Assembly (NCBI GenBank): GCA_008508345.1
Contig: QNGE01001256.1
Coordinates: 26,993 to 90,992 of the forward strand
Direction of reading: 5' to 3'
Length of the DNA stretch: 64,000 bases
Source of the DNA: Paragonimus westermani
Taxonomy: Eukaryota; Platyhelminthes; Trematoda; Plagiorchiida; Troglotrematidae
The notes under the pieces are model-generated. The model saw nothing but the letters and a program-made list of their open reading frames with translations. It did no database searches and was not told where the DNA came from. Numbering within the stretch: the first letter of the stretch is position 1; the number at the start of each line of letters is the position of its first letter. Positions 1-11,701 of the stretch are shown one piece after another. A program made the translations under genes and the position numbers.

Positions 1-515
1 TACGGATACTGGGTTCATTTGTGTTCATTCCGCGAAAATTTTTGCTATCTTTCTGTTAAATAAGTTTAGCCACATCCCGTCGCTCTTGTTAACCATCTGT
101 CTATCATTAGTACTCCTCTCAGCTCTCCTGGCGCTGAATATTCCAACTGATACCAGCATCTGTGACTTTTTGGGCTGTTTTACTAAAGTAGTTTGGGTTA
201 TGTGATGTTAGAAGTGGCATGAGTGGTATCATACGATTTGCACCGGACTGACTCCAATCGAGTATTCGGCATTACATTTGAGTGAGTTTGGATTCGTTTG
301 CATGGCAGATAAATTTGCTAACATATTTCCGAGGATACTGCTATAATTTGCCCAGAAAATCGACTGTCAGAACGCTGTGCTCGTTCCTGAGCTGATGATC
401 ACCACCCTCACGGACGCATAGATCAACCGTTCGAAAAGCGACTAGTCCGCAAGGTCGAATATCCAGATCACTTCCAGAGAGAGGCTACCAGAAAAAAAAG
501 CCGTACTTCCTCTGG
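1..515. other. No recognisable feature
   Basis: I see no coding region, RNA gene or repeat in this stretch. It ends at the 4-bp direct repeat CTGG that flanks the solo LTR beginning at 516. Confidence 0.5.
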
Positions 516-1054
516 TGTAGTGCTAGATCCTGAATTCGTACGCCCAGAGTTTCCCCAACCTTATGCTACCGTGAATCGGAAGTCGCAGGGATAAAACGAT
601 GGATCTTCAAACAAACTTTATTTATTGATTTACTCACCGTTCACAACAAACTTCAATGCAACAATCAAGGGGTGCTAGGGAGCTGGATGTGGGAGCACCT
701 TGAGCACAACCGCACAGCAGCCGCCAGAGTGGAAGAGTGCGTCGACGGAAAATTCCAGTCGACCTTCGGAATCCAAACAAGCGTTAGGCTGTTTAAGCGG
801 CGTTCCTAACGGTAATAGCTCAACATTGTTATCCTAGTGAACGCAACCTACAGCAGTAGAGATGATGTGGATTCATTATATAGCTACGAGCATAACTGCG
901 ATACTTATGCCGGCCCACTAATTTTGACGCTAGTGGTTTTTAGTAAAATTTACATTCACAAGGTAATGTGAACCGGCGCGGTGGTACTGGCAAGACAACT
1001 CTCACGTCGCGCGGAGTTTCGAATTTTGGGGACGTTGAAGGTGATCTCGCTACA
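516..1054 (+). repeat. Solo LTR, 539 bp, with 4-bp target-site duplication
   Basis: The repeat begins TGTAGTG and ends CACTACA, so it has the TG...CA ends and short inverted termini of a retrotransposon LTR. It is flanked by CTGG at 512-515 and 1055-1058, a 4-bp target-site duplication. A copy of exactly the same length and nearly the same sequence lies at 25818-26356, with its own, different duplication. No internal retrotransposon sequence adjoins it, so it is most simply a solo LTR left by LTR-LTR recombination. It is not the 380-bp LTR of the Gypsy element at 6943, though both start TGTAGT and end TACA. The parent element is not in this window. Confidence 0.8.
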
Positions 1055-1058
1055 CTGG

Positions 1059-4000
1059 AAACCGGTAGGTCAGTAATAAGCGGTAACTTTGATCCCAGAG
1101 AGTGAAGTGAACGTACCCCTTGCCGCTTAGTTTACCCCGATACCTCGAAATTTCCTCCACCTAGCTGTTAAATGAAAATGCAGAACTTAAATGCACCATC
1201 CCCTTCGCTGCGTAAGCAATCACTGCAATGCTCGTTCACTTTGACCACTAGCGGCCCAAAAAGAAAAGTTAATACGATATGGCTCTATTTTTATGACGAT
1301 ATCATTCAACAAGTTAACTTGACCCTCAAAAAATTACTATCCCACGGGTCACAGCCGATCGACAGTGATGGCGGCTAATGTGGACGGAATACTGTATTCC
1401 GTCCACCAAAACTGCGAGCTGACTACTTTCAAAGCTCCCTCGAAATGCCAATAGTTTCGATAACTTAGACGACCGCACGTATCATCGCGGTCTATCAGGG
1501 AGACTGAAGAAATAACGCGGTCAGCTATTCCCCAAATCTTTTACAGTCACTCACCTCTAAACCTACAGAGTGTATCCTCGATGACCGTCTGAAACACCCA
1601 CTAGAATATTGTAGACTACTAGTCATCGTTCAACATAGCTCCCGCTAGAGTTAATTCCGTCATCAACTCATTACAACCGACCAGTGGACCAAGGCAGACA
1701 ATGAAAGCCTCACTGTCGACGGACTATTTGTGAATGTTACCAATGATTTTTGGCGAGGTAAATCGCGCACTATTTCCAACCAAGCTACTAGCACCTGATT
1801 GTCGGGATGTCGCATAAGCGTGGCTGACTGGCCGCTGTAATAACAGATTGTTCCGCATATGAGGTAAAACAGAATAATCAAAAAAGCACTGCACTCAAAC
1901 ACGAGTATCACGGGGCCCGTACTTTGGCCACTGACAATCATCCGGTTCGCCAGTGACACCCGAAGCTCGCCAGTTTTACGTTGTTTTTTCCTTGTCGACG
2001 ACTCAATAGTGTAAGTAGACCCATCTGGAGGCAAACTTCCCTTCCAAATTTACCTTAGCTGTCCCTCTTAATAGATGCCTAGAAGTTTGCTGCCCTTTAA
2101 CTAGTGGAAGTTCGGTGTCCTACAGGTTTATCACAGTCCCCATCATTTTTAACGTATCACTAATATACGGCTGTATCGTTGGGTTCCAGGAAGATCACGA
2201 TACACCATAACGAGAAATCCGAACTCTGAACCTGACTGTGAGTTAATGGTTGAAGAAGGTTAACGATTGATTGGGTCTAATCAGAAAGATCCTCAGGATC
2301 GCTTACCACCTTTTCTTCATGATTATTTATTAATCATCTGCCCGTCCTTTACTTGATGTGAAAATCCAGTCATATACTCCTACCATGTTAGACATTCTAT
2401 CAGATGCTAGTCTGCCTATGGTCGTGCAACAAAGAGAATTCGGGCTCTGACGAACCATCCCAACTCCACGAAAATGAGCCCTCACCCAAGGCTTCCTAAT
2501 TTGCCTACAGATAACTGAGAAGGGATCTCAACCTAATGTATCCTATTCCAAATGATTCTCCGAGCCTCATTCGCGGCTAACTCCAGAAGTCGCTCAACAC
2601 TTGTCTCTGCAGTCAGGCGTAAGAGTTCAGTTACTTACTGGACGTGCTGCCTTTCCGGCTCGGCTTTTTCCCCTAAGGGTGTTTCGGTTCAAACACTCTC
2701 CCACGGGACATAATTTACATTCTAAACTTGACCACTTATGCTGACAGCCGGCCGACAGACAATGCCACCTTATACTCTGTTCTGCCATCCCTTAGGTGGG
2801 ACAAACTCAAACAAGCCGCCAAAAAGCCCTCCAATGCGAAAGTAAACACCGAGAATTAGCCCAACTCTTTGGTGGCCTACTAGTATATGTAACGTCTGGC
2901 GCTTGAATTTAGCATGACTGAATCAGCAGTTTGCAATCTAACCATCACTTTAGTCTTTTTCTTCCATATACACGGACACGTTCGTAAAACTTGCGTTCAG
3001 TTAGACTTGTTTCCTGCAAGTTAGTGTGTTCTCGGTGCTCGTCTGGACCTATTCGGGAGCGTGCGGGTGGCCCTCATGAAGGTTCTGCCGATGGAGACTA
3101 TCTGCATAGTCCACACCAAGATGCCTGTTGGCAGCGGGTGAAAAAATAAAATTCACCTCCAGATGTCCTGACCTGTGATTGTAGAAGATCGTTGAGCGGT
3201 CATGCTACGTAATTTGTCCACAAACTCTCCCGTAATTCAACCTTTGTATTTTGTTGAGTGGATCGTGGGGTTTCCGGGATTCCTGCCACCACCTTGCACA
3301 TTGAAATGAGGTCACTCCTGAGTCTTCTGCTCTCCAAAGGAAATCATTCAGGCCTCATCGGTCTAATCTTATGGGGCGTGTCCCGGGGCTCGTGCACCCA
3401 GACCGGCTCAGGACCATGCAAGTCATCCCGCATCCTTTCATCTTTCTGGAGTTTAGTGACTACATCTCCGCACGTCGCTTTGAATGAAGTCGCAGCTGCG
3501 TGCAGTAGATGTGCATTTTTATCCCTTCCTTCTTACTCGCGACTGCTTCTTTGCGCACGACAGTGTCCTCACCGACCGGTTTGTGGCAGCCGGCCATTGC
3601 GCTAGTGCAGAAAACAGTGTTGTATCAACAAACTTGTCTTTTACGTAGACCATCGCTTCCGGTATTCCGCCAGTAATGCTCGGTTACCAGTGAACCCCAT
3701 TCCTGCACTACCTAGATGCAGCCGTCTCGCAGCAGCTAGAGAGAGACTACGCTGATGTACCCACCTCCCGATTCTTGTTGGGTCTCGTTGAAGTGTGCTG
3801 CCATCCGCCGGTGGTCATATAACCAACGTCACTCACTAACACTAAACAGTCAGAGCGTACCCCTACTGTTGAACCTTTAACGTAATTGAAGCAGATGAGA
3901 CGGCGCAACAAAATACCCTGGAGTATACCGCCTGACGGCTACCTAACTGACAGCTGACATTTCCGTCCACAAGAAAATCTTCTACCCATAAACACTGCTA

Positions 4001-6938
4001 GTACGATCCTCTCTGCTTTTTTACTTGCAAGTAGCGCACTGTGATTTATGGATTTGAAAGGTTTTCATAGTTCGAGTACCGGACAACCACTTTCCCTACT
4101 TTGCCTGAAGTGTACAGAATCCTGCTGAAAAAATCCAACTGATTCGACAGACATGACGACCGCAGTGGAAATCCCTGTCGGTTTGCGCTCAACAGAACTT
4201 TTGGTTAAGTGGTCGTAGGTGGAGCCATTTGATATGGATCTCAACAATTCACAGCGTCTACTATTGAACTGACAGGGTGAGAGTTGGCACTTACACTGTG
4301 GCTATCTTTTCTATATATATCAGAAATACTGTAACCGAGTTCCTAGTCTGCTAATACGAGCGGTTTTTCCAGAACATCAATCAACAATTTGATCAGCGGT
4401 TGTGACTACCTGTAATGCTGCTCCGTCACCAGCCTTATCTGCTCTGCGCAAGTGGAATTACAATCTCCTTCACTCCCACGGGCATAACCGCACGGAGCAC
4501 GCTGATGGCTTGCATTCCCGTATCTACTCTGTACGCAACATGGACGAGTACTCTAAAAATTGCGTAGTTTGATCACTCCGGTATAGGGTCCTCTCTACCG
4601 CGTGAAAAAATGCCTCCTCTCTTCGGGTACCCCAGCACTTCATTGGACATGACGTAGAATCTTTTTAGTCTCGTGGCAGTCGCCTTTCCTTAACTTTCGT
4701 TTCAGTGCCCCTAAAGCAGCTTTTGTGGCTTACCGCTCACGTTGGTGAAACCTGTGATCTCCCTTAGTGGGGTTCCCGCGGAACTGTAGCAACGCCTCTG
4801 TGTTGATAAATGCAAGCAGACGCATATCACGCATTAACCACAATTTTCAGCTACCTGCATATTTCCCATCTGAGGAAACAATAAATTCAATGATGGTTAG
4901 TTAGTTTGCCATTAACCAGAGCCATCGCCATGAGGGGTTTCTGTCTCACAACCGCACCGTACTCGCACGGCTAACTGTATCGTTCTCGCTGGCCTCCTAG
5001 CGAAGTCCTACAGTTTAACATGCCACGGTTCTCCCACCATGACGACTGCGCAGGCTGTACTAAAAAGGTCGTTATAATCCTTTATTTCCCGCTTAGTGAC
5101 GCGTACCACATACTTTTGAGGGGGCTTGCGGGTGGATCTAAGACAGAGACGTCATGACCCTAATCACTATTAGCAGGTTGCTGTGCCTGGATTCAGCCAC
5201 GCCGCACACGACGTATCACGGATCGCGATTAAAACCTCCCTCCATAATTGTACAGTTTCGGAACCGATCGATCCCAAGTGCAATGGAATCAACCACAACT
5301 GTCCTCTTCTGCCTTCCAACGATGGCTTGTCTTTAAACTTTCAGTGGATGGCGCTGCTTTATTTTGTGGATTGTGAACTTCTACCAGAATAGTGGCTGGT
5401 AATTTGTGATACGAATCTGAAAATCCACAGCCCACACATTTCGAAGGTCTTGCGAGACCCTTTTACGCTCAATATTCTTTTGTACATTACAGGATCTCAC
5501 CACTTCCCTAGAGCCACTAGGGTGTGTGACCCGTGCCCATCAACAGAATGACCTTCTGGTTGTCAAGCCACATTTATGTGAATCTGACAGACTTCAACCT
5601 CGGAGTCTCGCTCATCTCTTCTACTTCATTTTTGAAAATGTAGAGGTTTGAGATAAGCGACCGTAATTTCCTGATTTACGACTCTTATTCCGTGTCAACC
5701 TCCCGGCCGCTGAACCCGATACGACCGTGGCGGTTCTGGCATCACTGTCGTCAGCGTATTGTGGGTCACATCCGAGTTCTCAGTCACTTTTCGTCTTAAT
5801 CGAGTATGACCTCCCTGTGTGAATAAGGTTCGGCGTATTAATTTTAGGTTTCCGTTTCGCCATGTGATTTCCCCCGGCTTCCAAAGTCATGACCTACTGA
5901 TATGTGCTTGCAAAGCCAAAAGACAATCAGTAAGTAGCGAGCGACGTTTCTGAATATATAAAAAAGCACGTAAAGTCCGTAAAGCACTATGATTCATGGG
6001 CACTAACCCTGCCAACAATTCAAGCGGCTGAATAAGCAGAGAAGCAACGCGACATCCTTCGAACTCAAAGTTGCTGAAGCTCCACGTCGCACAAAACTAC
6101 AGAGTGGTCCCGAAGGTTCCAGATGTGGGGCGACGCATAACTGCGACATTTTCTCTCTCGCAGGAGAACGGTGGATCACCAAACACATTAAATAAATCAG
6201 AGTTTTAGAGCTTGCGTGCGATCAACCTTACGACGGGTTTTTAATCAGGCGTACCTGAGTGCATCATCTAACGTTCCCAATTGCCCGTTCAATATCTTCT
6301 GTTTGTCTAAAATCAGTGAACACTTTGGTGTACTCCCCTTCCAAGAAATTTGATGATCCAATTTTGTTATTCTGTGATACTGACTCACCTCCGTTTATCA
6401 TTGTGGGGTTTTCACATGGTTCAGTGCCATAGCTCTCATTATCGTTCATCTTCTTACCAATCGCCTTCGCGTACAATTCACTCTGGAATGAAAATTTCAG
6501 TGTTCACTCATATGTTGTTCCAGAATCACGATCATTGGGGTTACGCGAATGTCTCCGCCCACGTGATCAACTTCGTACCCATATTGGTCGATGGACAGAG
6601 GTCCGACCACGGGCTCCAATGATCTACCGCCGCTGATTCATTGGAGCTTGGCGAACCCCGAAAGCACTGTAGATTGTTGCAGCAATGCACAGCCATTAGC
6701 GCAGAGAGACTCGGAAGCCCCTCATTTACGGTAGAAATTATCCGTAGGAGGTGAAATCTGCCGTTAGACGGCGATAAAATGAGAGATTATTGAATACCGG
6801 TCGATATTTCCGTGGTATCGCTCAAGAATTTGAAAATCATTTATTTCCATGACAAAGAACATCAGGAGAGTTAAAAAGATTTGTTTTAGTCGCCCGTAGA
6901 TCGGTTTGTCTTTAATTTGGCGTCGAGATTAAAGTTAG
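1059..6938. other. Long stretch without supported features
   Basis: Nearly 6 kb in which I find no protein resembling a known family. Open frames here reach only about 120 codons and show no motifs. Old decayed repeats may be present, but I cannot assign any. Confidence 0.45.
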
Positions 6939-6942
6939 CAAT
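6939..6942. repeat. Left target-site duplication CAAT
   Basis: CAAT directly precedes the TGTAG start of the 5' LTR at 6943 and recurs at 11934-11937 directly after the TTACA end of the 3' LTR. A 4-bp direct repeat of this kind is left by integrase. Confidence 0.8.
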
Positions 6943-7322
6943 TGTAGTAGCATGTAGTGCGCCGCCATTTTGTTTTGCCACACATACTCCCTTCCGCTTC
7001 CTTTCAGGTCCTCGAACACGTGGGTTGGCCGCGTCCGTGCAACGGGCTGAGGAAGGTGACCAACCAGAACCTGAGGTCGGCGGTCAGTGAGCGTGAGACC
7101 ACGTCTGATTGGTGGGAACTCCCGGACCGTGGGGCCCTGTATATATATATGCACGAGGACACGTTGCTGATTGAACTCTCTCGGTATCTGAGTTGCATTA
7201 ATACACGTTTCTTTTTGATTCGTGGTTTTTCCTATTCTGTGAAGTAGACCGCTTTGTGCTCGATTGTTAACGTTAGACACTGTGTGCACTGTAACCTGTG
7301 TTGACCCAACTGGAATATTACA
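6943..7322 (+). repeat. 5' LTR of Gypsy element
   Basis: 380 bp, starting TGTAGTAG and ending ATTACA, and matching 11554-11933 almost base for base. It contains an alternating TA tract that should serve as the TATA box. Because it is identical in length to the 3' LTR, its boundaries are secure. Confidence 0.93.
7139..7150 (+). promoter_or_regulatory. Putative LTR TATA box
   Basis: GTATATATATAT lies about 185 bp before the end of the 5' LTR and is conserved in the 3' LTR near 11750-11760. This is the expected place for the pol II promoter driving the genomic RNA. The transcription start cannot be fixed from sequence. Confidence 0.5.
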
Positions 7323-7326
7323 ATTT

Positions 7327-7344
7327 TGGCACCCACGGTGGGAC
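7327..7344 (+). other. Putative tRNA primer-binding site
   Basis: Four bases after the 5' LTR lies an 18-mer that begins TGGCACCC and ends GGGAC. Its TGG complements the CCA end of a tRNA, and its overall look is that of retroelement primer-binding sites. I cannot assign the tRNA species by eye. Confidence 0.55.
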
Positions 7345-7357
7345 ACATTTCCGGATA

Positions 7358-10300
7358 ATGTTCAGTTCATCAGATACCGAAGAGATGCCGAGACTTGTTC
7401 GAGCGGCTGAGAAACTGTGTGTTTCGGACAGCGGACATGCATTTCGTGTGCGACATGAGCATGGACTCCCAGCGCCAGAGAAATACACGATTGGAGAGGA
7501 CTTCCATATTTGGGAAGCCCAGGTGCGCCGCTACGTGCGGCATTTTAACCCGGAACAGCAGGTGGACATCGTATTGAGTTTGATTTCTCGTGAGGCTTAC
7601 GGGAAGATCGTTGACTTTGATATTCCGGAGAATCTTGAGGACCTGTTTCACTTTCTGCGACGAAGGATTGCAGGTCTGCGCCCTGCGGTTGAATACCGGA
7701 AGAAATTTCATGAGCGACGCCAGCTTAGCACGGAAAGATTGATGGACTATATGCAACAATTGAGGAGACTCGCGAGGATGGCGTTTGTCGAAGAGACACA
7801 AGAGCAGAGAGAAGGCCGCATTCTGGAGAGGTTTCTCGAGGGAATTCGTCAACCGCAATGTCAGCGTGAATTTCTCATCCGCCCTCCCAAAACCTTGGCT
7901 AAGGCTGAGAAGCTGGCTGAGCTGTTAGACCAAGTGGAACATGTTGAGTCCGGGGATGAAAATTTTGCTTGTGTGACCCAGAGCACCCCCGCTGACCGAT
8001 TGCAGGGTCAGATAGTCCGCAAAAGCGCTTATGCAAGAGGCGGACATTGTACACAATGCCATCCGAAAGTGAAAGCGCCTAACTGGCAGAGATGTTTCAC
8101 CTGTGGCCGGCATGGACACCTGGCGCGTGGGTGCCCGTTATCCGCCCGGAAGCGTACACATGCCGGTAAGTCTCCTGTATGCCAATCGCGTATTCCTTTT
8201 GTTTCGAAATGTGAGGATAAAGATGTTGCATTATGTCCTGTTCTGAAAGCAAAAGTTGGCGGTCGTGACTTTGAATGTCTGTTAGATTCCGGGTCCGTAT
8301 GCAGCCTGCTTGATAAGGAGACATACACCATCTGTCAGTTTGATGCAATAGCGGGGCCTGGCAGCCAGGTTCTAGCCGTGAACGGACAACCGTTACATAT
8401 ATTGGCGTGCGTTCGCGGGACAGTGCAGATAGGAAAGTGGACGTGTACACTGAATTTCTTCGTTGTTCCGAAGTTACCGTTTCATGTCGTGCTGGGCAGT
8501 AACTATTTGATAACCATGCAATGTATCCTGGACCTACCTAACCTGGCCGTACAGGTATATGGCGAGCGTTTTCCGTTGGAACCTGTGTACAAAACACTGG
8601 CAGGTGTTGTGGAGGTCCGTACAGGACAGCATGTAACGAAGGGGGAAGTGCACGCTGAGTTCGAATGGCAGAAATTTAGGAGCACCATCATCTCACACCT
8701 CCCAGCACACCTAGCACAGAGAGTACGGGATGTAATTGAAAAGCATCGGGCGATATTCTGGTGGGAAGGACAGCCGCCTGGACGCACTCACTTTGTGCGA
8801 CACAGAATTGACACGGGGGAGGCACACCCGATCCGGCAAGCGGCTCGTCGCTTACCAGTCCATCTTCAGGGCCAGGTGGAACAATTATTAACAGACATGT
8901 TAGAGAAAGGCATTATCCGGCCGTCAACATCTCCATGGGCGTCTCCGGTAGTATTAGTCAAGAAAAAGGATGGCTCCTTAAGATTATGTGTTGACTATCG
9001 CCAGTTAAACGCGGTAACCAAAAAAGATTCGTTCCCACTACCACGTATCGATGACACTATCGATGCTCTTTCGGGCACCGAGTGGTTTAGTACCCTTGAT
9101 TTGGCCTCTGGTTACTGGCAGGTGGAAGTGGAGCCCAGTGATCGCCTGAAAACCGCGTTTGTGGTACCCTCTGGTCTGTACGAGTTTGAAACCATGCCAT
9201 TTGGATTGACGAATGCCCCGGCCACCTTTCAAAGATTAATGCAACAGGTGCTCGGAGACCTGATCCCGAAGCAGTGTCTGGTTTATTTAGATGACGTCAT
9301 TGTACACGGACGTACCGTTGATGAACATTTGCATAACCTATCCAACGTCCTTTCAAGACTAGCGGAGGCTGGACTGAAATTGAATCCAGCCAAATGTTCG
9401 TTTATGCGGACCGAAGTAAAATATTTAGGACACGTCATCTCACAGTCCGGTGTGAGCTGTGATCCCGAAAAGGTGCGTAAGGTGAAAGAATGGCCAACTC
9501 CTGAGAGTGTTGAGGAAATTCGTAGTTTCCTTGGGTTGGCTTCTTATTATCGACGATTCGTTCCCCGTTTTTCTCACATAGCTAAACCTCTAACATTGTT
9601 GACGGAAAAGGGGCGAGTGTTCGAGTGGTCCGAAGATTGTCAACAGTCGTTCGATCGATTAAAAGATGCGTTATGCACTGCCCCCATTTTGGCACTCCCA
9701 GACACAAGAGCGGACGCGAAAATGTTTATCTTGGATACTGACGCCAGTGACGTCGCTATAGGGGCTGTACTATCTCAGTTAGACAATAATGATAAAGAAC
9801 ATGTTATTGCCTATGGAAACCGAAACCTCAACAGAAGTGAAAGGAACTATTGTACCACTAGAAAGGAGATGCTCGCTCTAGTACATTTTATTAAACACTT
9901 CCGTCACTATCTCCTCGGAAGGCGTTTCTTGGTTCGAACGGACCACTCATCACTCCAATGGCTGCAGAATTTTAAGGACCCGGAGGGGCAAGTTGCACGT
10001 TGGCAAGAGTTTTTACAAGAGTACAACTTTGAATGTAAACACAGGCCTGGTCTGCGTCACCGAAATGCTGATGCATTATCTAGAAGACCGATTCGCGACC
10101 ATGGCGATTGCCCCTCATGCACGAGGTACTCCATGGCGATCACCATCAGGCCAGAGGAGAATAATCGATGGGCTGCCATTCAAAGTAGCGATGCAGATCT
10201 ACAAATCATATACAGACGAATAAAAGAGGGGGGGCCACGTCCGACCACCCAAGAGATGGCAGGAAGTAGTTGGGAGGCGCGTTGCCTGTGGTCGTTGTGG

Positions 10301-11701
10301 AACCATCTCTATATAGCCGATAATGTCCTTTATTATCAATATGGCCCGACATATGAAAGCCAAATTGTGGTCCCAGAATCGGCGGTTCGAAGTGTTTTGC
10401 AGGAACTGCATGAGAATTTGGGGCACGCGGGCCAGAACAAACTTGAAGAAGCCGCGAAACGACGTTTCTGGTGGCCCCACCAACGAAGAGACGTCAAGGA
10501 TGTGTGCAGTAGTTGTGGTCTGTGTGCACAAATTAAAAACCCCAAGAGACAACAATGCGCACCGTTACAGAGCATGCTGACGGGGTATCCGAATGAAATA
10601 GTAGAAGTTGACATCGTCGGGCCACTACCAGAGACCACCCGAGGGAATAGGTACATTCTCGTGATGGTAGATCATTTCACTAAATGGTGTGAAGCGGTGC
10701 CAGTGCCACGAGCGGATGGCGGAACTACCGCCAAATTCATTTTCGACCACTGGATCTCGCGCTGGGGCGCCCCAACTCAATTGCACACTGACAGAGGGTC
10801 AAATTTTGAGAGTACAATGATGCATGAACTGTGTAGAATACTGGGCATAAGGAAGACAAGGACGACCGCCTATCATCCGCAGGGTAATGGTGCTGTGGAG
10901 CGCGTCAACCGCACCCTGAAGTCCCTCTTGAAAGCGTTTGTGAGTTCAGAAAACACCCGCTCATGGGACGAAGCCGTATCTCAGTGCCTGCTCGCATACC
11001 GTGCTAGCGTCCACTCTTCTACCGCACAATCACCGCACTACCTGCTGACGGGAAGAGAGATGCGACTGCCGTCCGACTTGCTGGTACCCAGATTGTCGCC
11101 AGATAACCTATTAGCCTCAGACTATTGCGTTCAGCTACGTGACAAACTGGCGAAAGCATATGCGTTAGCACGGGAACACCTGCGGACGGCCCAAAGGAGA
11201 CAGAAGGATTACTACGATAGAAAAGCATATGGAAGCCCCTTGAAGCCCGGCGATAAAGTTTGGTTGCGTGCAGAAGCCCCAGAAACTGGAATTCCAAAAA
11301 AATTGTTTCATGAGTGGAAGGGGCCATACGTTGTGCACGACATCATTTCCGAATCCACCTGCACTATACGGGACGTTAACGACAATGGGTCCGGACTCAG
11401 AGTGGTACATTTCAATCGTTTAAAGCCTGATACCACAGGACAGGATCGATCAACTAATTGCGAGGAGTTAGAAGTAGCTGGGGAGTGCACTGTACCGCCA
11501 GAGGGAGGGCAGTCCGGAGCACTGCGGCCAGTGCTCTCGACGGGGGGGAGTAGTGTAGTAGCATGTAGTGCGCCGCCATTTTGTTTTGCCACACATACTC
11601 CCTTCCGCTTCCTTTCAGGTCCTCGAACACGTGGGTTGGCCGCGTCCGTGCAACGGGCTGAGGAAGGTGACCAACCGGAACCTGAGGTCGGCGGTCAGTG
11701 A
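7358..11701 (+). CDS. Gag-Pol polyprotein of Ty3/Gypsy retrotransposon (1447 aa)
   Basis: One uninterrupted frame encodes Gag and Pol together. I chose the ATG at 7358 because the next upstream ATG (7298) lies inside the LTR. Gag fills about residues 1-260 and ends in a zinc knuckle (C246, C249, H254, C259). The aspartic protease active site D-S-G begins at D310. RT spans about 515-700 and carries YLDD at 643-646. RNase H starts near D793. Integrase has an H-H-C-C zinc region (about 1015-1055) and catalytic D1085, D1145 and E1181, with exactly 35 residues between the last two. A GPY-type module (WKGPYVV) follows. No frameshift or stop separates Gag from Pol, so both are made as a single fusion. 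The frame runs 148 nt into the 3' LTR before its TGA, so the last ~49 residues are LTR-encoded. All catalytic residues I can check are present. Confidence 0.96.
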   Translation: MFSSSDTEEMPRLVRAAEKLCVSDSGHAFRVRHEHGLPAPEKYTIGEDFHIWEAQVRRYVRHFNPEQQVDIVLSLISREAYGKIVDFDIPENLEDLFHFLRRRIAGLRPAVEYRKKFHERRQLSTERLMDYMQQLRRLARMAFVEETQEQREGRILERFLEGIRQPQCQREFLIRPPKTLAKAEKLAELLDQVEHVESGDENFACVTQSTPADRLQGQIVRKSAYARGGHCTQCHPKVKAPNWQRCFTCGRHGHLARGCPLSARKRTHAGKSPVCQSRIPFVSKCEDKDVALCPVLKAKVGGRDFECLLDSGSVCSLLDKETYTICQFDAIAGPGSQVLAVNGQPLHILACVRGTVQIGKWTCTLNFFVVPKLPFHVVLGSNYLITMQCILDLPNLAVQVYGERFPLEPVYKTLAGVVEVRTGQHVTKGEVHAEFEWQKFRSTIISHLPAHLAQRVRDVIEKHRAIFWWEGQPPGRTHFVRHRIDTGEAHPIRQAARRLPVHLQGQVEQLLTDMLEKGIIRPSTSPWASPVVLVKKKDGSLRLCVDYRQLNAVTKKDSFPLPRIDDTIDALSGTEWFSTLDLASGYWQVEVEPSDRLKTAFVVPSGLYEFETMPFGLTNAPATFQRLMQQVLGDLIPKQCLVYLDDVIVHGRTVDEHLHNLSNVLSRLAEAGLKLNPAKCSFMRTEVKYLGHVISQSGVSCDPEKVRKVKEWPTPESVEEIRSFLGLASYYRRFVPRFSHIAKPLTLLTEKGRVFEWSEDCQQSFDRLKDALCTAPILALPDTRADAKMFILDTDASDVAIGAVLSQLDNNDKEHVIAYGNRNLNRSERNYCTTRKEMLALVHFIKHFRHYLLGRRFLVRTDHSSLQWLQNFKDPEGQVARWQEFLQEYNFECKHRPGLRHRNADALSRRPIRDHGDCPSCTRYSMAITIRPEENNRWAAIQSSDADLQIIYRRIKEGGPRPTTQEMAGSSWEARCLWSLWNHLYIADNVLYYQYGPTYESQIVVPESAVRSVLQELHENLGHAGQNKLEEAAKRRFWWPHQRRDVKDVCSSCGLCAQIKNPKRQQCAPLQSMLTGYPNEIVEVDIVGPLPETTRGNRYILVMVDHFTKWCEAVPVPRADGGTTAKFIFDHWISRWGAPTQLHTDRGSNFESTMMHELCRILGIRKTRTTAYHPQGNGAVERVNRTLKSLLKAFVSSENTRSWDEAVSQCLLAYRASVHSSTAQSPHYLLTGREMRLPSDLLVPRLSPDNLLASDYCVQLRDKLAKAYALAREHLRTAQRRQKDYYDRKAYGSPLKPGDKVWLRAEAPETGIPKKLFHEWKGPYVVHDIISESTCTIRDVNDNGSGLRVVHFNRLKPDTTGQDRSTNCEELEVAGECTVPPEGGQSGALRPVLSTGGSSVVACSAPPFCFATHTPFRFLSGPRTRGLAASVQRAEEGDQPEPEVGGQ
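11542..11550 (+). other. Putative polypurine tract
   Basis: GGGGGGGAG lies three bases before the 3' LTR, the right place for the plus-strand primer in reverse transcription. It falls inside the Gag-Pol coding frame, so it is both coding and priming sequence. Confidence 0.6.

Noticed and set aside
516..1054. CACTA (En/Spm) DNA transposon, because CACTACA and TGTAGTG occur at the ends
   Set aside because: CACTA elements start with CACTA and end with TAGTG and make 3-bp duplications. This repeat starts TGTAGTG, ends CACTACA and has 4-bp duplications in both clean copies, which fits an LTR.
3258..3605. 115-codon plus-strand open frame as a gene
   Set aside because: Composition is Ser/Leu/Cys-rich without motifs; nothing around it supports a gene.
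7370..11592. Several 80-160 codon frames antisense to or out of frame with Gag-Pol
   Set aside because: They overlap a long, clearly selected retrotransposon frame and have no motifs of their own.
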